Below, one piece after another: positions 1-10,400 of a stretch of 64,000 bases of DNA; within the stretch, counting starts at the first letter, position 1; each line of letters starts with the position of its first letter. Source of the stretch: Shinisaurus crocodilurus (taxonomy: Eukaryota > Chordata > Lepidosauria > Squamata > Shinisauridae); NCBI GenBank assembly GCA_021292165.1, contig CM037888.1, positions 34,119,091 through 34,183,090 on the forward strand, read 5' to 3'. Under the pieces are notes generated by a model that worked only from the letters and a program-made list of their open reading frames with translations, was not told the DNA's origin and made no database searches. A program made the translations under genes and the position numbers.

Positions 1-349
1 AATGGACAGACACAGGCAGCAGCGGTGGTGACCTGCAAAGTATGCGCTATATTTGTTTTCCTGACTGAAGACAGCACGGTGTACGTTTGCATCAAGTGCA
101 AGCTGGCTGCATTACTGGAAGGAAAGGTAAACGGTCTGGGAGAACGAGTGGCCACACCCCATTGTGTGAGGGGGAAGAGTTCTTGGATAGGACACCCACA
201 CTAGGGAAGAGGAGCGGGATGAACGGAAGGAGCAGCAACCTGCATGGACAACTGTGACGCTCCTCAGAAGGAAGCCATTCAGAAGGCGCCACTAGAAGGA
301 AGGAACTGCTTTGAGGCTCGTGAGAATGGCTGGTGCTGAGTCTTCAGGG

Positions 350-845
350 TGCCCGTGTTGGCCTCCCACAGACAAGGGAAGAGTAGCAGTAAGCCGCTTT
401 TATTGCAATAATTCCCCTAATGAGCTAACAGTTCTCACAGAGGCAATAAATGTCCAAATACCGGGCGAGAACAAGTCCCAGGCTACAAATCCAGCCCTCC
501 AGCTACAAAGGTCTATATACAGGGGGTGGCTACAAGGAATCGCTGCCAGAGGTTGGGTCCTGGCGGAGGAACCAGCCCCTCAGCCAGTGGCTACGCTTGA
601 CTGGGCATTTCTGTCCTGTCCTCTTTTGCTGGCGATGGACCAAAGGGGCGACCCCTGAAATACCCTCCTGGAGATCCCTCCTCCCGCTGCCTAGGATGAT
701 GTCCCCAACTGATAAGCAGAAGCCGTCACCAAGGCCAAGTCTTCCAGCTGCAGAGTTTTCCGTAACAGCTTCCAGCGCCTCATCCAGAGCACTCCGGCTA
801 TTGGGCAGTATAGAAAATGAATGAATTAATGAATAAATAACTCAC
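350..845 (-). repeat. Possible solo LTR-like insertion in the CR1 copy
   Basis: Interrupts the CR1 ORF1 remnant. Read on the minus strand it has a TATA-like TATATAG near 520 and an AATAAA near 400, about 120 bp apart, the U3-R spacing of an LTR. The end near 790-840 instead resembles a LINE/SINE tail (TTGGGCAGTATAGAAAATGAA), so it may be composite. No TG..CA ends with target duplication were identified. Confidence 0.3.
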
Positions 846-1587
846 CCCACTTGTTCACTGGGCAGTGGGAGGCCTGGCAGAACTGAACTGTCCATTCTCC
901 GATTCCCCACAGCTGGGCCCGACTCTAGCACCTCTTTCCCCCCGAGACAGAATCTGTGCCTGAAACTGAAACTCCCTCTGAGCTAGGGCAAGCTCCCACA
1001 CAGGAGAAGATCTGTAGCAGACCTTGCAGGACAGGAAGCAAGATACTGGAGCACTAAAGATCAGAGGGGGTGGAACTGCTGCCTGCAGCAAGAGGAAGAG
1101 AAGGGCGGTTGTGGTTGGTGACTCCCTACTGTGAGGAACAGAAGGGGATGTGTGCCGGCCTGTCCCATTGGCTTGAGAAGTATGTCGTCTCCCAGGAGCA
1201 TGGATTGGAGATGATAAATGTTAGCAGCTGCTCTGTCACAAGTCCACCGATAGTTATCCCCTCCTGCTTATCCATGTGGGAACGAACGATACTGGAAGCT
1301 CAAAACCTTTCCAGTGATGTTCTCATCCATCCTTCCAGTTCATGGAAGAGAACTAGAAGGGGAAAGAATTCTGCAGGTGAACAATTGGCCATGAAGATGG
1401 TGTCACTGGGAGAGATTTGGTTTCTGGGACCACGGTTTATGCTTTTTCAATGAAGGGGCTGCTGGCGGGAAATGGGCTGCACCTCACGAAGACTGGGAAT
1501 AATGTGTTTGCCTGAAGAATTGAGAGTTTGATCAGAAAGGCTTTAAACTGAATCCTGTGGATGAAAGCCCAGAAGTAAGGACTACAT

Positions 1588-1683
1588 CAGTGTTCTCCAA
1601 CCTTGAGTCCCCAGATGTTTTTGGCCTACAACTCCTGAGTTGTAGGCCAAAAACATCTGGGGACCCAAGGTTGGAGAACACTG
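1588..1683. mobile_element. hAT-like MITE copy 1 (96 bp)
   Basis: Perfect-ended foldback: starts CAGTGTTCTCCAACCTTG and ends with its inverse complement. It is flanked by an exact 8-bp target duplication GACTACAT (1580-1587 and 1684-1691). No coding capacity. Inserted in the CR1 copy. Confidence 0.9.
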
Positions 1684-3214
1684 GACTACATAAAAGGGCT
1701 CATACAGTGTAGCAGGAATGGAGAGAGCAGCTGTAATGAGGCCTATTAAATCTCTTAACAAAAACGCAGGGAGGTCACTGGAGCATAACGTTCATGGCTT
1801 TTGATGCTTTTATATGGGAAATCAATGAGCACACTCTTAATGCTCAGAGTATGGGAAATAAACAGGATGAACTTGAACTCATGATTCAAGAAGGCAAATA
1901 TGACTAACAGGTAGACTTGGTGGAATGAATCCCTATAAGTGGAATATAGCAATTGAAAGATATAACTTGTTCTAAAAGAACAGAAGCCATAGAAAGAGGG
2001 GAGGAGTAGCAGTATGTGTTAGAAATGTACATACCGGCACAGAAATTCAAGGGAATGCCCTGTTGAAAGCTTAGTAGATCGTAGAAATGTTGTGGACATA
2101 ATATATCTTGACTTCAGCAAGGCATTTGACAAAGTGCCCCATGATATTCTGATTAGCAAGCTAGTTAAGTGTGGGCTGGATAGCACTACTACTAGGTGGA
2201 TCCACAGCTGGATGGAGAACCGTACTCAAAGAGTTCCTCATCAAACTGGAGAGAGGTATTGAGTGGGGTGCCGCAGGGCTTGCTCCTGGGTCTTGTACAC
2301 ATCAACATTTTTATGAATGACTTGGAGGAAGAGGCAGGGGGGATGCTTTTCGAATTTGCAGATGACACAAAATGGGGGGGGGGGGAGCTAATACCTTAGA
2401 AATGAGAAACAAAATCCAAAATGATGTTGATAGGTTAGAAAACTGGACAGAAAATGACAGAATGAAATTTAACTGAGACAAGTGCAAATATCTTCAGTTA
2501 GGAAAGAGAAATCAAATGCACAGGTATAAGAAGGGGTTTGACAATGTGAAAAGGATCTTGGGGTTGTAGTTGATCACAAGCTGAATACGAGTCAGCAGTG
2601 TGATGTGGCTGCAAAAAAAGGCAAATGGAATTTTAGGCTGCATCCGTAGAAGCCCAGTTTCTAAATCAAAGGAAGTAATAGTTACATTCTACTCTACTAT
2701 GGTCAGATCTCACCTTGAATACTGTGTCCAGTTCTGGACACACTTTAAGAAGGATTCAGATAAATTGGAACAAGTTCAGAGAAGTGCAACAAAGATGATC
2801 AGGGGACTAGAGCCCTATGAGAAAAGATTTTAGGAACTGGGTATATCTGGCCTGGAGCGGAGAAGAATGAGAGGGGATATGACAGCACTTTCCAAGCACC
2901 TAACGGATTGTGACACAGAAGACGCCGCAACCTGTTCTCTACTGTTCAAGACTGTAGGACACTAAATAACGGGCTTCAGTTTCAGGAAGGCAGATTTCAG
3001 TTGAACCGCAGGAACAACTTCCTAATGGTCAGAGCACTCACGAGAATGGAACCAACTGCCTAGGGAGGTGCTGGGCTCTCTGTCACTGGAGGCATCGAAG
3101 CAGAGACTGGACAGCCATCTCTCGGGGATGCTTTAAACTGGATTCCTGCACTGAGCAGGGGGTTAGACTTGATGGCCTAAACAGGACCTTCCAACTCTAT
3201 GATTCTCTTGAAAC

Positions 3215-4045
3215 CAGGCAACTGGGGAAAGTTCCTTGTCCTGATGTAATTTCTGTTGACTAATATGAAAAGTATATTGAGTGTTTAGCTCCTGTCTTAC
3301 TGGAGGTTTATAATGAAGCTTTTTAAAATAAGTGTTCATCTTTTTTAAGGAGGCTTATATAGCTGTTTTAAAGGTGGGTAAAGTTCCTGCTTTGTGTTCT
3401 AGCTGCAGACCTTTTTCTTTGAGAAATATGGATGCCAAGATATCAACAGCTACGTTGGTGCATAGACTTCAGCTTATACTCCCCACCATCATCCATCCAG
3501 CTCAGACTGGGATTATACAGGGCCATCAAGGATCAGATATTAGACTTCAGATGTATTTGCTCTATCTGAAAATAAACAAGGTTCGGTTGCTATTTCTGGT
3601 GTACTGGGGTTTTCTCTTACCGTTGTAAGTATGGATGCCCCAAAAGTTTTTTGGGGGGATTAGTATGTTGTATACAGCTCTTCGCTCACATGTGATTATT
3701 AATGGAATGTTGTCTCCTTTAATTAACTTGTGTCAAGGTACACATCAAGGGTGCCACTTATCTCCTTTTCTTCTTAACCTAGTTTTAGAGCCACTTGCGC
3801 TATTAGAAACTCTGAAAATATCCAAGGTATTATAGTAGGTGAGGTTGAATAAAATATTTTTTTTTAATGTAGATGATGCTATGTTTTATTGATAGGCCAT
3901 AAATTTCTATTCCTAATCTTATTTCTATAATACAACCGTTTGGCATTTTATGTGTATGCATCTAAAGATCTTTGAACATTTGAAAATGTCTTGTAAATTA
4001 ACTAAATGTTTTTTCCCCCAGAAAAACATTACTTTAAATAAATAA
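3215..4045 (+). mobile_element. L1-type LINE reverse transcriptase fragment
   Basis: Broken frames read VPCPDVIS, APVLLEVYNEAF, SCRPFSLRNMDAKISTATL, HPAQTGIIQGHQGSDIR, VIINGMLSPLINL and GTHQGCHLSPFLLNLVLEPL. These are L1-clade RT blocks in order, then a frameshifted DDAMFY near 3,870. It ends in an A/T-rich tail with AATAAATAAAA near 4,035. 5'-truncated and dead. Confidence 0.8.
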
Positions 4046-4283
4046 AAGGTGGGGAAGAGGAGAAAGAAGGAACTGGCCAAAATGGAGAAGTCCACAGGCT
4101 TGCAATTTGTGGCACTCTTAAAATGGGAGTGCAGGAGGTGGTATTATGCAGGCTTAGATTTCACTGCTAGTTCAACCCAGTCAGTCAGCCCAGCTTCTGT
4201 CACTGGACTGCTGTATCATCCTGTCCAAATATTTAAAATGTGAGTAGAGTGCAAACAATTATGTTCCATTATGATATACTTAC

Positions 4284-4442
4284 ATGAAATACATACATCT
4301 CGAACTAATGTTTCCAAAAAACCAGCGTAATACAGGGATTTCTCATACTGCGTTATTTTCTCTTTTAACAATTTGCCAAATTCCGTAAAGTCATCTTTTG
4401 AAGATGGATTCATGGAATCTATTCCGCATGTGTTATTTACAC
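4284..4442 (-). CDS. EIF3J: EIF3J coding exon 6
   Basis: 159 bp encoding [18 protein letters not shown] and on to LVRDVCIS (residues 134-186). The acceptor is cttctacag and the donor [14 protein letters not shown] has one residue fewer than the mammalian VNNTVYGID as I remember it. The exon ends on the first T of a Leu codon, so a further coding exon must follow. Confidence 0.95.
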
Positions 4443-7400
4443 CTGTAGAAGGAAGGGCAGACAGTAACAGCAGCTAATTGGCTACAGAGTTAAGAGTTTA
4501 ATGTATGCCTGCTTACATTTATGCGGCCCGCTGAAGGGAAGGCAATGTTTGAAGTGACGTGGCCAACCAACCATCTTTTTAACGTTTCTACTTTGAAATA
4601 CACTCTGATCCTGCAGAATGTGGCATGCAGAACATATACGCTTATGCCTAATCATGTCACCATGCTTAGATTCCAGTGCCTTCACACTTACCAAAGGTTT
4701 CTTTTGCTAACTCAAGGTCTGCCTCTTCTTGCAATTTCTGCAGCCGTAGTTTGTCTGCTAACTGTTCTTCTGATGTAAGTTCTTTAGATTCTTCTGATAC
4801 CTCTAACTTAAATGAGGAAATAAAACCAGGATCAATGACATGAGCAACTCCTAGTCTGTGCTCCATGCTAACCAAGAGGGAAGCCAACGTGGCTCTCAGA
4901 AGCTTCAAATTCATGCAAATGGACAGAAAATTGGATATTTTGCATCTCTTACTCCAATGGTTTTACATAAACCATGTCTTCCAAAAGAATTTCCTCCACT
5001 GAGTGAAGAGACATGCAGAAGTTCCAAAAATAACTACCAGATGTAACTCTTGCTTTATTGCACTCTACATAGTGAGTCACATACAACAAACTCCAGAAGC
5101 AAGGTCAAGGACCCCCCCTGGAGAAGTCGGGAGGGTGCCTCTTTAACCCCACCCAGGGGGTCTGTATATAAGCAGAATAGGCTGAATTGGGGCAGCTACG
5201 CAGATGGCAATCAATTCAAACATGCAACAAACGAAGCTCCATCTGACCACAGTGTACAAGCCCAAAACATCCAGCTAAAAAGCTCACTCTATGGACAAAG
5301 CGGCCCTTCAGAAACTAGAATAAGCCTCCCATACCCACTCCCAAGCGATTTAACACTCTTAGTTCTTATAAAAGCCTGTCAGGCCTCACTCCTTGGAAGG
5401 ATAATAGGGCAGGTAAATCTAGATCAAGGCATAAGGTGTCTGGTTTTTTCAGGAGCATGAAGAAGCAGCTCACCTATCTCTACTCAGAAAAGCCTTACCC
5501 TTTTTTTAATCTCCTCTTGCTTTTTCTTCTGCAGTTTTTCCCTCTCTTTTATCTTTTCTGCTATTTTCTTCTTTTCTGAAACTTTGGTTTCTGTGAACAG
5601 TGCATAATATTATTTTTAACTTTTAAATGCTGTGGACTTCAGAACACGAACCACTACGAACACACAGGCATCCAAGCCCAAGAGGCCTGGGCCACACGAG
5701 GAGGCATTAGGGCAACCAAGCCACACGCAGCATTCTGCCGCTCTTCAAAAGGGAGTGGCTCTCCCACACTTCTCACCTGGCTTTACCTCTGTCTCCTTTT
5801 CTTCCTCTTCCTCCTCCTCATCATCCCAGTTATCCTAGCAACAACAACAACAAAAAGCAAGCAGCACCAGTTATCAGCATGAGAGTACAACGCAACACCC
5901 AGCGGGCAGTCAGTTCAATGGGGGAGCAGTGGCCTGGCCTCACACTTGGTCTTCGGAAGGGAAGTGAATTGTTGTAAGACCACACTTACCACTGAAGCAT
6001 CAGGTACATCACACCTACTTCAGATCAGAGGCACTTTGCAAGAAAAGCTGGCAGAATTGTGGTCCACAGCTCATGACAAGCCAAGTGTTGTTACTTCTAC
6101 CCCAGGAATTATTGGAACAGAGAGGGATTCTGAACCAAGGCCAAGTTCAGTCAGTGGATTAGTTCCCTTTATACTATGCTTAGAATCAACTCAACAGAAT
6201 GTCTCTGAAGGACAAGGAAATAAATGGAATACAAAGAAATGGAATAGACTCTATTCTGGAGAGAAACATTCCCACCTTGTAAGAGCTAAAGAATTCACAC
6301 CCTGCTGGGACAATGCCCCAGGGCCATCAACCTGAATGGTAAAGACAACACTAAAGATGCAGCAACCTTGAGCAACTCCAGCTGCTGCAAGATGGAATCT
6401 CTGTAACAGCAGGAGCCAGTTCAGCCACAGACTCCACAAAACACAAGTCTTTCTTGCCTTGAAAAATTGCAACTAAAAGCAAGACTTAATTGCTAACTCC
6501 AAGCACTTTAATAACTAGTGTAAACCACCAAGAGGTGAGGAACAGCAGCACTTTGCTGACCCAGGAAGGGTGCTGGAGATGCATCTGTGGGTGGAATTCC
6601 TAATATATTGCCTTGGTCCAGCCACCTCTCTCTTCCCATTCCCAACACTACGAGTTGGCTGTCCTCATACACCATGATTAGCAAGTGGTGGCCTAAGAGA
6701 AAATAAGAGCCAGCTTTTGTAGATTCCCCTCCTGAAAGTTCTTATTTGCTGCAGACAACCAAAGAAGTGGTTATTTACAAACGTGTTTAGCCTGTTTCCA
6801 ATGATGAGAAAACTCTTCTAATAATCAAGCAACCTTCATTAACAGAAGGTGCTCCTCCTCTCTGTCTCCTTATAAAACTCCCTCTCTTGCTAGGGACTTG
6901 CTTACGGTATCTTTTACAGAGCACATCATTTATAAAAGATACCCCAGGTGTCAAAAAATAAGCCAAAGAAACTGAAAACGGCTATTTTTACCCACAGGGC
7001 TTCTTCTATCTCAGTGTTCTCCAACCTTGGGTCCCCAGATGTTTTTGGCCTACAACTCCCAGCATGCCCCAGTCAAGGTTGGAGAACACTGCTCTATCAC
7101 ACAACCAAGCAGCCCCTCATCTCCCACATCAGCAGAACAGTTTTAGAACAGGGTGGGCAACCTGTGGCCTTCAGATGTGGGACTATAACTCCCATCATCC
7201 TTAACTGCTGGCCATGCTAAGTGGGAGCTGGAGTCCAGCACAACTGGCCCATCCTTGTTCTAGTCTAGAGCAGCCATCTGCGACTTGGTACCCCCTCCCA
7301 CATGTTGGACTGCATCTCCCTTAATTCCCAGCCGCCACTGGGGGATGGCTGTCCCAGAGCAGACTGGAGCCCCCAACGCTATCCTAGGGGCGGATGGCTG

Positions 7401-10400
7401 AGTCAGCCTGATGACACCTTTTACTCTGGCGTCTCAGCAGTTTAGCACTACAGACAGCCACACCCTCCACCTTAGTTGACAAACTGCAATGCCCAGGTCT
7501 GATAAGGATGTGCCTGAGCACATGCACAAACTAAAGCCTTCATAGATTATAGAGTTGGAAGGGGCCTGCAAGTCCATTTGCTTTCTTGACATGACTCCAT
7601 TCACACACACAACACAGGCAAAATTTAGGAGCTGGCAGCTACTCAAAACTCTAAAAATATGGCGACCATGGAAAGAAATCATGTCCTCATTTCAAAACAC
7701 TCTGGCAAGCACCAGAAATAAGGCCAGCAGTAGCAGCAACCAGAGCAGAAGAGGCTTAATCACAACCAACAGGATTATAAACTTGTACACATCTTTCATC
7801 AAATAAAAATTGGGAGAAGGCTGACTCCGAGGCTGACAGTGATGAACAATTTTACTTTGAGTGGGGAAATCTGCAAGTCAGCAAAATCTTTCACATCTTC
7901 TCTTTTCTGAAAGATACCAAAACTTGAGGAGATATTGCTAAGCTTACCCTAAACTTAAAAATGTATTCATAGTTCTTAGATGCCCAAATCAGTTTTTAGG
8001 TCCAAAATTTGTCCAGGACTGCCTCACTACTTCATGTGACTTGCCTAGGCACCAGTATAATATTAACTGGTGCTTGTAGGTTGTTGTTTTTCCCTAGTCA
8101 TGGTCTTGTGATCTTTCCAAAATACCTAGAAAGTGAATACTGCTCAGTCAGTAGGCAGCCACTGCTGGGGAATCCCACCTGCAGCTGGGGCCAAGAGAGG
8201 CAGACACATCCGTATCCAAGAAAAAAGCCACAGGAAGTTATGTGGCCATCCAACTGAGAGGAGGGAGAAGCAATGGAAGCTGAGTCTGTGGCTGATGGGA
8301 GAATCTGGATGCATCAACAGAGGTAACATCCAGCTGGGAATATCCAAAGGGAAAGGGGGAAGAGGTCGGGCCTTCTGCAAAGTGCCACTGGTTCTGCCCT
8401 AGACACCCTACCACTCTCCTCACTCCCTTGCCAAGGGGCTTCCAGGGCTGAGCTCGCCACGGAGAGCTTTTCAGAGAGCCTTCCTTGCTTTTCAAACAAG
8501 GCCCTCTAATTAGCTTGGCTACAGCAGCAGTTGGGCCAAGCTAGCTACAGCTATACAAAGAGGCAGGCTTGCAAGGGAGCATGAGGCGCCCCAGTGATGA
8601 AGCATTTCACACCAGGGGCAAAGCGTCAGCACACAAGCCATGTGAGGAGTAGGCAAGTGCTGTTTACTTATTTACTCATGCATCTATTAAATTACCTCAG
8701 GTACCTATAAATGATCAGCTGAAGCCAAACCAAGGGCATAGCAAAGGGAGCTAAATCCCAGAAGGGTAATCCTACAAACTTACAATTGGGAGCTAAATCC
8801 CAGGGGAGAAATCCAGCAAGAACTTAACACTTCTTGCAGCCTTACTCTAACAGAGGTTCCCGAGTGGTTGAAGAAATCCTCAACCACATATTTAAACTAA
8901 ATCCAAGCTTAGAAAGGGGCAGTAAAAGCAATACATAGCTCTATATTGACAAGAGCTACTGTGTAGGCCTAGCTAGTAGAAGAGTCTGCTTATAAACAAA
9001 AAAAGCGTAGGCTAGCTTCAGTTTGGGCTCAGTGTAGGCACAGGTTTAGGCTTCATAGAGCAGCTCATAAACTAAAGTTCAGAATTAGACTCATCCCAAG
9101 TTTGAGAGTTCAGCTTATCATTTAGTTTTGTAAAAAACCACAAAAAGCCCTTGCAAACCCCAGCCCTTCCGAAATCGGATACCCAGTGCCAGCTCCTCAG
9201 CCCCTTCCTTGCATCCCCAGGCATGCAACCGACATTCGCATTCACTGGAAGCGAGTGCAGACCACTAGTTCAGCCACAGCCGCCCTTGCTTTTCAAAAGA
9301 GGCCCTTGAATCAGCTTGGCTGCAGCAGCAGCAGTTGGCCAAACTAGCTAGAGCTATATGAGGAGGCAGGCTCACGAGGGAGCCAGCTTTGTGTGTGAGG
9401 AGCCCCAGGGATGAAGCGTCTCAGCCCCAGTAACAACGCATCAGCACACACGCGAGTTGCATCAGCACACACGCGAGTTAAGCACCCGTGTAAGTTTAGC
9501 AACAGGGCGAGGCAGCCAGGGCAGTCCTCTTTCCTCCCTTCTCATAGTAACAGTAAAAAACTATAAATATAAACAAACTATAAATAAATTCCCCACCTTC
9601 TCCTAGTAAACAGCTTCGTTTTCCAGGTAAACAAACCCAATAACTATTTTTAAAAAACCAGTTATGTTTTTTTACGCCAGCAGGGGTGTAGGGGCTATCA
9701 GTATTGTGCCACATGTATGACTATCTGGCAGCTGGACAGAAGTTGTGGTTGTTTGAGAGTGTCGATAAACATGTGGACAGGAGTGATCCAGTAGACATTG
9801 TTTATTTGGACTTCCAAAAGGCTTTTGACAAAGTCTCTCACCAAAGACTCCTGAGCAAACTTAGCAATCATGGAATAAGAGGAGAGATACTCTGGATCAG
9901 TAACTGATTAAAGAACAGAAAGCAGGAATAAAAGGTAAATTCTCCCAATGGAGGGATGTAAACAGTGGGGTCCCACAGGGATCTGTATTGGGACCAATGT
10001 TTTTCAACTTATACATAAATGATATGGAATTAGGAGTGAGCAGTGAGGTGGCCAAGTTTGTGGGAGACACCAAATTATTTGGGGTGGTTTAAAAAAAGGG
10101 ATAAGGAGTAATAAGGAGTTAGGGTTAGGAACTTTTGTCACATAGTAAAGTTAACTTGTAGACACGGTGACCCAGTAGACATGGTTTACTTGGACTTCCA
10201 AAAGACTTTTCACAAAGTCCCTCCCCCAAACTTAGCAGTCATGGAATAAGAGGAGAGGTCCTCTTATGGATCAGTAACTGGTTAAAGAACAGAAAGCAGA
10301 GAGTAGGAATGAATGGTAAATTCTCCCAATGGAGGGAAGTTAACAGTGGGGTTCCACAGTGGGACCAATGCTTTTCAACTTGTTCATAAGTGATCTGGAA

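Larger units (their letters stand above)
1..3210 (+). mobile_element. Decayed CR1-type LINE (ORF1 and ORF2 remnants)
   Basis: Many stops. An ORF1-like N-terminus is legible at about 60-170 (DSTVYVCIKCKLAALLE). An esterase-like part with VVVGDS near 1,090 and HVGTND near 1,275 follows. An endonuclease-start remnant lies at 1,830-2,040, then a jump directly into reverse transcriptase from about 2,085 ([14 protein letters not shown], SGVPQG, FADDTK near 2,355). The C-terminal part at 2,600-3,130 matches the intact copy at 26.8-28.5 kb. The endonuclease/early RT is deleted near 2,060. It sits in the EIF3J intron after exon 6, opposite the gene's orientation. The stretch 350-1,050 is not clearly CR1. 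Confidence 0.8.

Noticed and set aside
4521..4778. Plus-strand frame of 85 codons over EIF3J exon 5
   Set aside because: Shadow of the minus-strand exon.
5050..5460. 136-codon frame in EIF3J intron 4
   Set aside because: No domain similarity, antisense to the gene, within a probable LTR-like repeat.
10110..10130. Telomere-like TTAGGG repeats
   Set aside because: Only two partial units within CR1 sequence.
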